NCBI GenBank assembly: GCA_029706075.1
Contig: JAINUG010000213.1
Coordinates: forward strand, 62,001-126,000
From: Aldrovandia affinis
Taxonomy: Eukaryota; Chordata; Actinopteri; Notacanthiformes; Halosauridae
Direction: 5' to 3'
Length of the DNA: 64,000 nt
In this document: positions 12,601-23,165 of the stretch, piece after piece
Layout: each line of letters opens with the position of its first letter
How positions within the stretch are numbered: the stretch's first letter is position 1
Made by a program: the position numbers and the translations under genes
Notes under the pieces: generated by a model
Told to the model about the DNA's origin: nothing
Database searches by the model: none
Seen by the model: only the letters and a program-made list of their open reading frames with translations

Positions 12601-15600
12601 GAATTGCGAATCAAGCAGATTATTATGAACCTACAACCGCACTCTTTATTAAATTAAATACCTTAAAATTGGATGATTTATTAGATCTTAAAACTGCTGC
12701 AATAATGTATAAGGCACATAATAAATCACTTCCATACTGCATTCAGAAGTAGTTTTTTGGTCATTTTCCTGCTTTTTTGTGTTTTCTGCTGAATATATAT
12801 GTATTCATTGTGAATTTGTTAAGGAAAAAAATAAAATAAAAAGTGCTAATGTTTCGCTGGTTCTACCCCTGGCAGTGAATGAGTGGAGCACAGTGTGCGG
12901 GTGTCCTTTCTATTTCTGTTCAAATTTATTTTAATAAAATGTGACCTGTAGGAAATTATGATGTGTATATATATGTTTTTTATATTATATTTTATATATT
13001 TTTTTTAACTATGAATTTCACTCTTGAGGAGTGTAGATCAAGACTCGGGGCCACTGAAGGGCTTGAGCGGTTTTCAGGCTGGTACCTGTACGAATGGCTG
13101 GGGTAAGTAAGGATGCTAATATAATGATCGTCCTTCTAAGTCTGGGCCATTGTTGTGTCCTTTCAGAAAACGCTGTGGACACGAGGCCGGTCACACTCAC
13201 AGAGGTGGAGCCCAGGCCAGCAGTATCCGTGTCCGTGTCCGTGTTCGGCATCTTCAAGCAGGTACGCAGGCCACGGTGCCCGCATTTCCACCGCACCAAC
13301 TCTTGAGGTTGTAGCATCCACACAAGTCACACTTTGGCCTCTGGCTCTTTACCAGATCAGAAAAGTGGTGAAACCACTCTACCAGATCAAAAAAGTGGTG
13401 AAACCACTCTACCAGATCAGAAAAGTGGTGAAACCACTCTACCAGATCAGAAAAGTGGTGAAACCACTCTACCAGATCAGAAAAGTGGTGAAACCACTCT
13501 TTTTACCAGATCGTGAAAAGTGGTGAAACCACTCTACCAGATCAGAAAAGTGGTGAAACCACTCTTTTACCAGGTCAGAAACATGGTGAGACCACTCTTT
13601 TACCAGGTCAGAAACATGGTGAAACCGTGCCACCCTGGCATGCCTACATTGAGTTGTTGTGTGTGTGGTGAGGTCACTCTTCCGTCTCCGTCCCCACAGA
13701 TCTGGGTTATGGCGCTCTCTGTGTGCTTCATCTTCGCCATCACCATCGGCACGTTCCCCGCCGTCACTGTGGATGTCAAATCCATCGCGGACGCGGATAG
13801 CACATGGGGTGAGTGTGAGTCAGTAAAGAGTGTGTGCGAGTGCGCGTGAGTGGTTCTCTGTGGCTCAGTAGGTAGAGCACAGCGTTGGCAACGCTTAGGT
13901 TGTGGGTTCAATCCCCACTGGGACCACATATACTGAAAATGTATGCATTCACTACTGTAAGTCGCTTTGGATAAAAGCGTCCGCTAAATGGCGTATATTG
14001 ATGAGCTGTTTCTTAGCAGGACAGAAGTACCCACAGGGCTTCGGCCTGCCAGGCAGAGCATGGCACGCAGACAGACTGTTGACCGGCAGAGCTCTGAATC
14101 TCATGTGCAAGGCACTTTGCTGACCGTGCGTGACAAAGGAGGATACAATGGCTTCCTTCAGAATCAGACAGGGAAAAGGATCAACCTCTGTCCTTTTTAA
14201 ACTTTTCCCATTAACAAGAATGAGTTTGTATGCACTATAAATGTTTCCCAATGGATATTTCCCATGAGCTCTTGAGTGGAGTCACACAGGCCAACAAGAA
14301 TGAGGGAGATCCCTGTCCTCAGGACACGGTCACATGGGGCCTGAGCAATATTGTCGGACACAAAGCAAAGACTCTTTGCATCGGTCCTTCTCTCTGGTCT
14401 GACAGGCGGCAGGGACGGGTCGCCTCACTGCCTGTCTGGCCTCTTACTTACCAGACATGCAACGTCTTCCCCCCCACATTAAGCTCGGGTCACTGGTGGT
14501 GGCCATGTCCAGCCTGGGACCCTATTATAACAGTAGAGAAGTTTAGGAGCTCACAGTCCAGCCAATCGTCCTAAAGTCGAGCCGAACGCAGCTGGCTTTT
14601 TGCGGAAGTACAAGATTTGATCGCTTCGAGGAAATCACAAAAGATAAATCCAGCTGAAGGGGTGAAAGGTTCTGGCTGACCGTTTCCTCCTTTCCCTCCC
14701 GTCTCTCCGTAGGAAAGTATTTCATTTCCGTGTCCTGCTTCTTGGTTTTCAACGTGATGGACTGGGCGGGGAGGAGCCTGACCGCCGTGTGTATGTGGGT
14801 GAGTCCGCGGGCTGTCGCTTTAGCTCGCCAGAGCACAAGCACAATTGTTCTCGGCTTGTGGAAACGGCGCCGTGATTCATCAACCATAGTTTTCCTCAGA
14901 TAATATCACGGGGCCAATCGCAGCTGTCGAGATTTTAGATTTGCAGCGGAAACAGCACTCCACCTACGCGAAAAATAAAAATAGAGATAAATCGCAACAG
15001 ATGCTGTCGACCCTGTTCATCTCTCACCACGGAGCCCCGGGGAGGAGACCGCGGCGTTTAACGACGGTTACGCTTCAAATTTACTTTTTGGACATGAGGT
15101 GCCTCCATCTTGAAACGGCTTCACGGCCTGAGCGACGGACGGCCCGCTGTTGTTCGCTTGCGAGCCGAGCTCTCGTGGTTGTGTCGGCACCGCCAGGTCT
15201 CGGGGGCTTTAGTTCTGACCGGTCCTGCGCCAAAACCACGCGCGATGCCTCGTTGAGTAACGGCTACACACTGCGGCCGCGTCTGCAGGGCTGAGGGACG
15301 CTTCACAATTCCAGCGTGAAGCACTAATTATAGGTTTGGGAGCTTTGATTTGTCACATTAATAATGCCCGCAATTTAGTTGTTACAATTGTGGTGCAGTA
15401 TAGCTATAGATGCAGTATAATTCAAAAGCTCCCTTTGAAACTGAGCTTAATCTGAGACAATGTAACAATTAAAACCAAAATGTATATATAATGTTTTTAG
15501 GACAATGAGCAGTGAACTGGCCCATTCTGAATTAGTTGCCCAGAATCACAAACTCCGGGAACAGCATCGGGTTGGCTAGGAATAGAAAGCTTTGATGAGC

Positions 15601-17728
15601 ACACCACTTTATTTTATGTTTTTTTGCAATGGAAAACATATGTCATCAAGCATAAAAAGTCTAGCATGAGCCTGCAATATGTGGGAAAGTGTTTCAGTGG
15701 GGCTTTCCCACTTGGACCGAGAAACCGCTTTGATTCCAGTCTTGTGTGTGGAAGGGGGCGCACTGAGCAATGTTGACCTCCTCTGTGATCCGGCCCCGAT
15801 TGGGCAGAGGCACAGAACAACGCTCAGCGTGGTGCATTTAGTGTTCCCTACGAGAACATCTAAACCGCAGAGGAGCAGGGCCAGAGCGGTGGGGAAACAT
15901 CTGGACAGCGGGGAGAGGCGGCGAGTCTGTGCGAGTGGACATTGCACGCGTTGCGTTGTGTTCCGTTCCCAAAGCAGAGGGGGAGGTATTCTGTCTGGCC
16001 GCTGGGAGCTCCTCGCCCATTCCTGCTTTTCTGATCACTGCTCCCCTGAGCACTGCTGAAATATTTCCATGATTTAGTAATGAATGTTATTGGAAGATAT
16101 CAAGAGAAATAAAAACAGATTTGGGGAGGGAACGGTCTCAAATTCAATATGGACAGAATGTTGGGTATTCATATTTAATGAACGTTGGAATCTTTGTCTA
16201 CGTAATCCTCTTGGTTTGGACAGTTTTAAAAACTGAATTTTTTCCTTTTTGACAATAAGTTGCAAGTGCGCAGTGGCGCTTTTTTCAGTCGAACCACAGG
16301 CGTGCCAGGGCTTCCTTTGAGCAAGCTTCTTCCACTCTCGATTGTGGGAATAGTTCAAGCGGCATATTTCCGTCCCGTTCCTCGCATCCAAGAACAGCAG
16401 GAACTGTTTGTTCCTGTGATGACCATTGCTTGACAAAAGAACAAAAAATGTGGTACATTTGTGGCGCTACTAACTTAACAGAACATCCCAAGGTCCCATC
16501 GGACAGCTTTCTGTGTGGTGGTGGCGGTGGCGGCGGCGGTGTCATTTCTTAAAATAATGCGTTCATCAAAGATGGAATATGACACGAGGCCCGATGAGTA
16601 AGATGCAGCGCGATGCAGACTCGCATACGTTTTATTTTATATTTACATTTCATTTTACGTTGTTGCACAAGCTGCCCTGAATAAGTCCATCTGCTAAATC
16701 ATTCCATGTAACTGTAGCAACCGCGTTACAACCGCGAACACATCCAAGAACACGATCCCTGGCCAGTGTTGTAGCGTGCCCTTCTGTGCGTATACCACGT
16801 GTAGCGTGGCTGGGTCGTTGGGGGGGCAGTTGGGTTGATTTGGGGGCAGTTGGGGGCAGTTGGGTTGATTTGGGGATTGTTTGGGACTGCACCCCATGCC
16901 CCAGTGTGAGCTGATGTCCCCCCTCTCTCCCCAGCCTGGTAAAGACAGCCGCCTGCTGCCCATCCTGGTGGTGATGCGGGTGGTGTTCGTGCCACTCTTC
17001 ATGCTGTGCAATGTGCGGCCCAGGACCTTCACGCCCGTGGTGTTCGAGCACGACGCCTGGTACATCCTATTCATGGTCCTCTTCGCCTTCAGCAACGGCT
17101 ACCTGGCCAGCCTCTGCATGTGCTTTGGGCCCAAGTAAGTTCCCCCTCCCCCTCCAGCCACCACATTTTATATTTACATTTTAGGCATTTAGCAGAGAAT
17201 TTAGCTTATCCAGAGCGACTTACACAGTTTACATTTCTTTAACATACCATCCATTTATACAGCTGGATGATTTACTGAAGCAATTCAGGTTAAGTACCTT
17301 GCTCAAGGGTACAACGGCAGTGCTCCACTTGGGAATTGAACCAGCAACCTCGAGTTACAATTCCAGTTCCCTAACCATTACACTACACAGCCAGCCACCG
17401 TAACGCAATTAGCCGCTTGCTCTTTTTGGTCCTTTCCTCCCCAGTGTCCTGGGCCTAAATCATAATTTTTAAGTATTCTAAGTATTTCAAATGGATATTT
17501 CACTCCTTTGTGCATAAAAAATGTCTCTCATTTCCTTTACATTCCCTCTGATTTTCCCTGAGGGCGTGTAAAGATTTTCCATGAGTAGTCGTATGATTCT
17601 TGTGTTCCCCCCACAGGAAAGTGCCGCCACACGAGTCGGAGACAGCCGGAGCCGTAATGGCCTTCTTCCTGTCGCTGGGCTTGGCTCTGGGAGCCGCTCT
17701 GTCTTTTGCCATCCGGGCCCTTGTATAG
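3649..17728 (+). CDS. slc29a1: Equilibrative nucleoside transporter 1 (12 coding exons, 441 aa)
   Basis: Sodium-independent facilitative transporter moving purine and pyrimidine nucleosides across the plasma membrane. Coding exons: 3700-3731 (exon starts at 3649 with 51 nt of 5'UTR), 4344-4425, 5021-5181, 5618-5757, 6479-6607, 7179-7276, 8386-8467, 13167-13261, 13700-13808, 14713-14798, 16935-17134, 17617-17728 (TAG). All junctions are AG/GT and the phases close exactly (1326 nt). Seen: TM1 ending GTLLPWNFF (about residues 25-33), sequons N47QT and N51GT in the TM1-2 loop where human ENT1 is glycosylated, FGAVLQGSLFGLAGLLPAS in TM4, MSGQGLAG, SAFGYFITACVV in TM6, the MDWAGRSLTAV and VFEHDAWYI segments, and the C-terminal ETAGAVMAFF helix. 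The TM6-7 cytosolic loop is shorter than the mammalian one. Residues GLAGLLPAS and KKVPPHESETAGA favour ENT1 over ENT2. Human ENT1 has 456 aa. Intron 7 (8468-13166) is swollen by LINE and LTR insertions. Confidence 0.96.
3838..4110 (-). mobile_element. Family B repeat (reverse) split by a family A SINE fragment
   Basis: The reversed UnaL2-type tail at about 3845-3890 and the family B body at about 3990-4110 are separated by a plus-strand 5'-truncated family A piece (about 3893-3990). This is consistent with nested insertion at the tail. It lies in slc29a1 intron 1. Confidence 0.6.
5229..5382 (+). mobile_element. SINE family A, full-length copy
   Basis: tRNA-like head, body and UnaL2-type tail in the same order as the 325-492 copy. 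It lies in slc29a1 intron 3, about 50 nt after the donor at 5182. Confidence 0.85.
6136..6476 (+). repeat. CT-rich low-complexity tract abutting an slc29a1 splice acceptor
   Basis: About 340 nt of almost pure pyrimidine (CTCTCC, TTCCTC and similar units) run directly into the CCCCAG acceptor of coding exon 5 (exon starts 6479). Long open frames on both strands here are artefacts of the low complexity. Confidence 0.9.
6695..7130 (-). repeat. Probable reversed L2-related non-coding repeat
   Basis: It begins with a decayed reversed tail (ATTTAGCAGATGCTCTG near 6705). It continues through text such as GGGGAGCCCATTCCACCACTGG, which I recall from 3' regions of fish L2-type repeats. It lies in slc29a1 intron 5, ending just before the exon at 7179. 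Confidence 0.35.
7312..7477 (-). mobile_element. SINE family A (reverse)
   Basis: Reverse of the family A unit: the TATAATATA simple tail and CGCCATTTAGCAGACGC come first, and the tRNA-like head (GGATTGAACCCACAACC ... CTACCAACTGAGCCACAG) comes last. It lies in slc29a1 intron 6. Confidence 0.85.
8060..8325 (+). mobile_element. SINE family E (tRNA-like head, ATTGGCTACCAAATTGGGAG tail)
   Basis: The head reads GGCCTCCCGGGTGGCGTAACG ... GGTTTGATTCCCGGCTGC (B-box-like), and the 3' end reads ATAATTGGCTACCAAATTGGG followed by A-rich sequence. Related copies: 26190, 27741, 33424 (reverse), 48925 and 62195 (reverse). It lies in slc29a1 intron 6 close to the exon at 8386. Confidence 0.75.
9040..10062 (+). 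mobile_element. Non-LTR retrotransposon, internally deleted copy 1 (ORF1 piece joined to RT)
   Basis: An ORF1-like stretch beginning at MGPKKAVNPPAEDDME (9058), with a coiled-coil segment (KKIDSLERRIDDLEQYS), is broken by a frameshift near 9230. At about 9418 the sequence jumps straight to reverse transcriptase (YGFRTRRSTSMAVIELVEE, FIDLKKAFDTIDHG, YGVPQGSVLGPKLF, VLFADDTSLYCS, NLSKTKFIIFGN). The endonuclease and the start of the RT are missing. The catalytic FADD box is present. The style fits a Jockey-superfamily (CR1/L2/Rex1-like) LINE; the exact clade is not resolved. It is dead. Confidence 0.9.
10063..12760 (+). mobile_element. Non-LTR retrotransposon, internally deleted copy 2 (ORF1, endonuclease C-terminus, RT), split by a solo LTR
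   Basis: It starts inside the ORF1 text seen at about 9129 and continues to 10571. A 489-bp LTR insertion (10577-11065) follows. Then comes the end of an APE-type endonuclease (VCGDFNIDLL near 11275, SDHLTVF near 11478), a linker (11550-11785), and a deletion junction near 11845 into RT (YGVPQGSVLGPK, VLFADDTSLY). It ends with the RT C-terminal part (KAVRIANQADYYEPTTALF, 12492-12752). Stops and frameshifts make it non-functional. RT text at 11850-12390 is nearly identical to 9530-10060. Confidence 0.9.
10577..11065 (+). mobile_element. Solo LTR, 489 bp, with 5-bp target-site duplication ACAAG
   Basis: It begins TGTCACACG and ends CTTCCACA. It is flanked on both sides by ACAAG (10572-10576 and 11066-11070). 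An AATAAA lies at 10732-10737. It interrupts the LINE ORF1, so it is younger than the LINE. The 3' half (TTCCAGCCACCTACT ... GCCAGTAGGCGTGGCCG ... CTTCCACA) is shared with the pieces at 42160-42520 and 54895-55175. Confidence 0.9.
13350..13625 (+). repeat. 30-bp minisatellite carrying a hairpin (slc29a1 intron 8)
   Basis: Unit TACCAGATCAGAAAAGTGGT plus GAAACCACTC, present about seven times almost exactly, then decaying into longer variants (TTTTACCAGGTCAGAAACATGG). Each good unit holds the inverted repeat AGTGGT-GAA-ACCACT. It starts about 90 nt after the exon 8 donor and ends about 75 nt before exon 9. Confidence 0.92.
13850..13999 (+). mobile_element. SINE family A, full-length copy
   Basis: GGTTCTCTGTGGCTCAGTAGG head through the AAAGCGTCCGCTAAATGGC tail. 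It lies 40 nt after the donor of slc29a1 exon 9. Confidence 0.85.
14799..16934 (+). other. slc29a1 intron 10; no further gene seen
   Basis: The 2.1-kb intron between exons 14713-14798 and 16935-17134. Its only conspicuous structure is a short G-rich tandem block at about 16811-16885 (TTGGGGGCAGTTGGGTTGATT units) just upstream of the acceptor, and a GGCGGTGGC run near 16520. No coding, SINE or RNA feature was recognised. Confidence 0.6.
17165..17400 (-). mobile_element. SINE family C (reverse), tRNA-derived with central CTTGAGCAAGGTAC-type domain
   Basis: Reverse tail (GCATTTAGCAGAG ... CTTATCCAGAGCGACTT), a central domain (GAAGCAATTCAGGTTAAGTA, CCTTGCTCAAGGGTACAACG) and a tRNA-like head (GAATTGAACCAGCAACC ... 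CCTAACCATTACACTAC). It resembles the UnaSINE/V-SINE type. A plus-strand relative lies at 32632. It lies in slc29a1 intron 11. Confidence 0.75.
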
Positions 17729-18302
17729 CGCAAACAGAAGAGTCTGACTGGATTAGCTGCCTTCTGCCCAAGAGAACTGGCCAATGCCAGCAACCCTTTC
17801 GCTGAAGCTCTCAACTGAACTGAAAGGAATGATTAAGATCTGGGGCTGAGGAGTCCATAAATCGGCTTCACTGGTGGACACGCATCTGGTGTTGGTAAAC
17901 CTTTTTCTGATACATGTTCGCTTTTGGTGCAGCCACAACATACAGCCACATACATACAGCAGCTGACTTCTGCCCTCGTGCCCAAAGGCTTCCCCGTTCT
18001 TGAAAACCACCATCACTGTTACAGATATTAGATCATGTTTTTTATTTTTATTGTATTTTTTAAATAATGTACTGTCCGCTTTGCTCAAAAATGTTTTTTG
18101 TACCATGTCTAAACAAGCCCACTGCCTAAATATACCATGCGCATATGTACAGCTTCATGGCTTCGTAACTTCTGGATTATGGCGCGAAGAGGACCATAAT
18201 TGCCAAGCGGCGTCATTACAGGCGGCGGAATGACCTCATCACCTAGTGAACAAAAGTGCCAAACTTCTCAATTTTAATCTTATGGTGTACAAATAAAATA
18301 AA
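17729..18302 (+). terminator. slc29a1: slc29a1 3'UTR with overlapping polyadenylation signals
   Basis: The sequence after the TAG at 17726-17728 has no coding potential. It ends with two overlapping AATAAA hexamers at 18292-18297 and 18297-18302, giving a 3'UTR of roughly 0.6 kb. Confidence 0.7.
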
Positions 18303-18439
18303 CATTGCATTTCTAAGAAAATATTGCCTGCAAGTCATTTGTTGGGAATGGTTGTTTTTTGTATGACCAATAGACAAGTTAAAGACCGTAGTAATAAAAC
18401 AGATGCTTTAGACTCCGATGGATCCATGTTTATCATTAC

Positions 18440-18710
18440 ATATACATTACAGGCATTTGGCAGACGGTCTTATCCAGAGCGACGTACAACAAAGTGTTAA
18501 CCGTAGTCAAGAACAGTTTAGCTGAAAGCCACCCTAGCGGGAAGTACAGTTCCTAGGTGCTAGGAGCAACCACATAGTTAAACTACGACCCTGTAGGTAA
18601 ATCTGTAGCCACAATTCAGAGGCAGCAATAAAACAGAGTGGAAAATATCGGCTAAATAATGCCTAAACCTAATACAATACATAAACGGCTACATCCCTAA
18701 GTTTACAAAA
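18440..18710 (-). mobile_element. Repeat family D with UnaL2-type tail (reverse)
   Basis: Tail CATTTGGCAGACGGTCTTATC, then body (ACAAAGTGTTAACCGTAGTC, AAGCCACCCTAG, GCAACCACATAGTTAAACTA). It matches 35166-35440 along its length, including the AATGCCTAAACCTAATACAA end. Confidence 0.7.
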
Positions 18711-19015
18711 CCGGACTACAGGGACATACTTTCTCCCTCTCCCGTTGAAGCCAATTCCAATTTTATGCGTATGAATATTGGCGAAGGGGCATGACCAAAT
18801 ACACTGTGGCAATGGACGTAATAAGTGGCAGTACTACTTGGTAAATGTGCATGTTAAGATTTGTGCTACGCTATATAAAAGTATAGTGGATGTCAACACT
18901 GACTCATAGGCTTTATGCTATAGTACATCAATTTATGTGAATAATTCTCAATCAGAAGCAGTGTGTTTTTATGATCCATTTTTCCCAGTATGAAACTTGT
19001 GTGGCACTCTTCACT

Positions 19016-19115
19016 NNNNNNNNNNNNNNNNNNNNNNNNNNNNNNNNNNNNNNNNNNNNNNNNNNNNNNNNNNNNNNNNNNNNNNNNNNNNNNNNNNNNN
19101 NNNNNNNNNNNNNNN
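19016..19115. other. Assembly gap (100 N)
   Basis: Exactly 100 undetermined bases, the usual placeholder for a gap of unknown size. The true distance between slc29a1 and ccdc177 is therefore not known from this sequence. Confidence 0.99.
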
Positions 19116-20090
19116 TTTTGGCATTTTTAACATTTTACTTTACTTCCTGGAATCAAAATGGATTTAATTGGGATTCTTTAAACCACTCCAATGTTGCTTT
19201 TGCTGCATGATTTGGGTCATTGCCCTGACATAATATAAATCTATGAAGTCCCAGGTATCTTGCAGACTGCAGCAGGTTCTCTTTTCAAAATCTGCAGCAG
19301 ATTTGTTTTTCTTGCTCCATCTATTTTTGACAATCCTATTTTGACAGGTTTTCCATGTTCCATGGTAGGGATAGTGTTCTTGGGATGATGCAGTCTTTGG
19401 CCTGCACCAAACATCACAACGAACTAATTAAAAGGTTAAATCTTGGTCTCATCACTTGGTTTGAGAGTTTCCCACGTGCCTTCTGGTAAACTCTAGGCGA
19501 GATCTATGTGAGTTTTATTTTTGCCACCCTCCCATAAAATACAGATTTGTCAAGTGCCCAGGTTATTGTTGTCCCATGGAGTTTCTCCCATCTCTGCCAT
19601 GGAAGACTGTAACTGTCAGAGTTGCCATAGGCCTCTTAGTGGTCTCCCTAACAAGTGCCCTTCTCGCACGGATGCTTAGTTTTGGAGGACGGCCTGTTCT
19701 AGGCAAAGTTTTGCCATATTCTCTCCATTTCTATATGATGGACTTAATTGTGCTCTGGGGGATATTCAAAGTCTTCAAAACAAAACATTCTTATCTTTCC
19801 CCTGATTGGTGCTTTTCTCAGATTTGCTTTGAATGTTCTTTGGTCTTCATGGTGAACCTTTTGTTTTCAAATTCACTAACCAACTGTGGGACCTCTCACA
19901 GACAGGTGTATTTAATAAATACCTTAATTGTACACAAGTGGACTCCAATAAATTAATTATGTGACCTGGGAAGACAATTGATCACACACAATGAGTTTAT
20001 TTAGATGTGTCTTAGAAAATGGGGTGAATACTTCTGGAATCAATTAGTCTGTTTTTATTTGTAATTCATTAAGAAAAAAAACCTTTGGGG
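19116..20090 (-). pseudogene. Degraded Tc1-like transposon (minus strand), cut by the assembly gap
   Basis: Read on the minus strand, about 19800-19580 gives Tc1-type helix-turn-helix text: IPQSTIKSII, KWREYGKTL, TGRPPKLSIRARRALVRE, TTKRPMATL. The remainder toward 19116 matches the general layout of the fish Tc1 catalytic region but is too decayed to read. Multiple stops. The distal end is lost in the N gap. Confidence 0.65.
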
Positions 20091-21490
20091 TTGTCTTTAC
20101 TCCATTGTAAGAATACTTATTATACCCATTATATACTCTCTTGGGGGGGGGACTGAAGCAGGGTCAGAGAGTGGAGAGTCAGAACCATGTCTAACGTACA
20201 GGATCAAGACCTCACACTTCTCTCCGTCTGACATGCTGAAGGCAGACATTCTTCGACACCGCAATGCGTGACGTTCCACGCCGAGACTGACCGCTAAAAC
20301 ACGGTCTCTAGCCATAAAACATACCAGGGCCTTACCCAGTGTGTAAGGGCAATTGTGCTGTAAAAGTAACTGTGGCTGTGATCGGAATGTGACCTCTTAT
20401 GCTGCATCTCCAGCGATGTTTCCATCCGGGCCGGGCGTGGCAGGAGGAGCAGCTGTCTGCCTCTCCTCAGGGTGAGAGAGGAGGCAGGAGAAAGTGGCCG
20501 TGTTCTAAACTGGCAGTTATTGCGTAATGTGTGGGAGGTGGATGCATATGGTGAACTCTTTGCTTTGCGGTGTAGGCACTTTCACACGGGAAAACTTGGT
20601 TTTTAGTACGAAGTATACCACCTGATACGCGTACTTAATGTCTTACCAACTGTTAGTTCATCTTCATAGATCGCTTCTTGTTTTGGATATAACGTTATAT
20701 ATTGCTATTTTCAAAGCAGATCCAAGCTTGGAAAATCGCTGTGATGGATTATGATGGTTGGCAAGATTTTTTTTTAACGAGCGGGGTAGGATGTCTACCC
20801 TATCGCCTGGGAGAATGATGGAGTGTACTGTCGTGATAGCGTTGTGAAATGTGAAACGAATGTGAAATGTGCGTAATAAAGGCCTATACATGGTTGCGCG
20901 ACTGCGACGCAAGAGGATGTTGCGTACCAAGCACAAAAATCTAACTCGCGACATGTCCCGTAGATGTTGCACAGCATTGATTGGTTGTTTAGCGAATGGA
21001 GGCGGAGCTGTCATGGTCATACTTCATCGAGCTAGTAGCCTACATCATTTTTTTACATTTTACATTTTAAGCATTTAGCAGACGCTTTTATCCAGAGCGA
21101 CATCCAGATTAGGGGAGAAAGATAAAAGCAGCGAGTTTTACAATTCTGTGAAAAGACCATCCTTCATTTCCCTTAATAAATTAACATTATTTTCATGAGT
21201 CGTCTGCTGGTTCCTTTGTTTCACGTGAATTCACTCTATAAAGGTGAGTTGCTCGCACACAAACTGCTTTCATGGTTTTAAAATCTATTGTACTGACAGT
21301 ACATTAAACTCGGAGATTCTGCAAACAACGAACGATCGACTGTGGTCTTCACCCCATTCAAAATTATATATTTAAGGTTGCAAATATCTAGATGTTTTGT
21401 CTTGTGCTTTAGATGACATATAAATGTAACGTGTCACTACAACACCTTCATGCGCAGAATATTCAACTAACAAAACAAAGAGCAGGGTGC
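20091..21490. other. Intergenic sequence with one isolated UnaL2-type tail
   Basis: No gene recognised. A reversed tail (AAGCATTTAGCAGACGCTTTTA) at about 21065-21102 has no readable body. The short open frames show no protein-like composition. Confidence 0.5.
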
Positions 21491-21504
21491 ATATACATTT
21501 TTTA

Positions 21505-21640
21505 AGCATATAGCCTAGCAGACGCTCTTATCCAGAGCGATTTACTAGATGTGCATTAATACATGGTAAGAACAATCATAGTTCGCACAAGAGATCAGTG
21601 AAGTAATACAGCGGTAGACATCATTGTTGGCAGCTGTATA
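21505..21640 (-). mobile_element. Family B repeat (reverse)
   Basis: AGCAGACGCTCTTATCCAGAG, then TGTGCATTAATACATGGTAAG, then CAAGAGATCAGTGAAGTAATA, matching the family B body. Its far end dissolves into an AT-rich stretch with CTAGCTAGC repeats. Confidence 0.6.
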
Positions 21641-21927
21641 CAACGATATATACAACAACAACTGTATATATCTATGTCAACATTAGCTAAGTAAAACTAT
21701 CGATATCTAGCTAGCTAGCAATCTGGTATCACGGCCAAATAAAGCTCGCTAACAGTAGCTAACGATATAGATAGCTAGCATAATTTGTTCAACACGGTAT
21801 AAAATGAACCAGCTTCAGGAAGTGTAAGGACACCATGTTGTGTAGATTGTGCAGAAGTATGTATTGTCAAGTGCTCTGCAACATGTTGCAGAGGAATGTC
21901 CCGTTGCTTACGCAGAAGCATGTAGAG

Positions 21928-22150
21928 CACAGGTGTCAAACTCGTTCCATCGAGGGCCGAGTGTATGCAGGTTTTTGTTGCAACCAATGCACTACACCAG
22001 GTGATTTCAATGCACTACACCTGATTTAACTTATCTCACTTCTTCAACTAAGGAGGGAACCTAATTGAAATCACCTGGTGTAATGCATTGGTTACAACAG
22101 AAACCTGCACACAAACCTCGGCCCTTGATGGAATGAGTTTGACACCCCTG
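21928..22150. mobile_element. hAT-type MITE, 223 bp, palindromic, with 8-bp target-site duplication
   Basis: Ends CACAGGTGTCAAACTC and GAGTTTGACACCCCTG are inverted repeats. Longer internal inverted text (GTTGCAACCAATGCACTACA and its counterpart) makes the element nearly palindromic. It is flanked by ATGTAGAG (21920-21927) and ATATAGAG (22151-22158), one mismatch. An 8-bp duplication and CAGGGGTGTCAAAC-type ends are typical of hAT elements. No coding capacity. Confidence 0.85.
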
Positions 22151-22281
22151 ATATAGAGGCCTTGAGTGTCATGCACGTTCCAAATGCACAGACTCACGCA
22201 GAATGTGAGACTAACGTTTGGTAGGCTATTTCCAAGCTTCCAAGGCTATTTCCCCCCCAGTCGCTCTATGCATTTGTTGAA

Positions 22282-22350
22282 TTACACTATCAGCACACCT
22301 GATTCAACTAATCAACGCTCGTTAAGTAGTTGATGAGTTGAATCAGGTGT
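22282..22350. repeat. Perfect-looking inverted repeat (hairpin)
   Basis: AGCACACCTGATTCAACT is followed, after about 27 nt, by its reverse complement AGTTGAATCAGGTGTGCT-type text. Probably another short palindromic DNA-transposon derivative; ends were not resolved. Confidence 0.6.
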
Positions 22351-22479
22351 GCTAGGGGTATTCAAGGCCAGGCTCGATCCAGTGTTAGACACTCTAGCCT
22401 TTGGGTAAACTTTATGAGCAGATTAGTGGTAGGAATGGACGAGCAGTGTTGGGCTGAATGGCCTGTTCTCGTCTTCCCC

Positions 22480-22518
22480 CTTATGTTATGTTATGTTATG
22501 TTATGTTATGTTATGTAA
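22480..22518 (+). repeat. (TTATG)n pentanucleotide microsatellite
   Basis: About seven copies of TTATG in tandem. Confidence 0.85.
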
Positions 22519-23165
22519 ATACATGGATCGGATGCGGGTCCCCGAGGAGTAGTTTGGAACTACTGTAGAAGGAACTTCAGGCGTTCACTGCCACCTACTG
22601 TCGATGCATTTCTTATTAATTTCAACCAATTCTCACACCATTTCCCTTTACGGAATATTGTATAGGTTGAACTGTTATACACAAATAGGTGTTTAACTTT
22701 TAAAAAGGAGCAAGAATATTAGCCCTTTCATTTATTACATTTGTACTGGGCCTTGTTTGCGTCGACACACTGCAAGATACTTGGCTTCGCTGTGTAATTT
22801 CAATCATCCCCGCCGCTAGAGGGGGCTCAAAACATTCCATGGTAGCAGCAGGAGACCCTCTTGCTGCATGTGTTTTACCATAGTGACGAAAGAAGCGTCC
22901 TTACCCACAGTACCCAGTAATAGTGTAAACAAGTGGTTGCTCCGATTCTGAGCACCGCAATGGCAAGTGTAATATGCTACGTGTGTGTTTATTTTTGTGT
23001 ATTCTCCGAGGGATTTTTGACTGAATTACTATTTGAGCGTTTCCAAAATAGCCATTTATAGCTACAATGTAGATCAACAAAAATTGTACTTGAACTAATT
23101 AACTTGAACTTTTTATTAGCAGCCAGTGCGATAAAGACAGAGGAGGGAGAGGACCGTTATTGAAA

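Noticed and set aside
13350..13625. CRISPR array (30-bp regular repeats)
   Set aside because: The repeats are directly contiguous with no variable spacers and lie in a vertebrate intron; it is a minisatellite.
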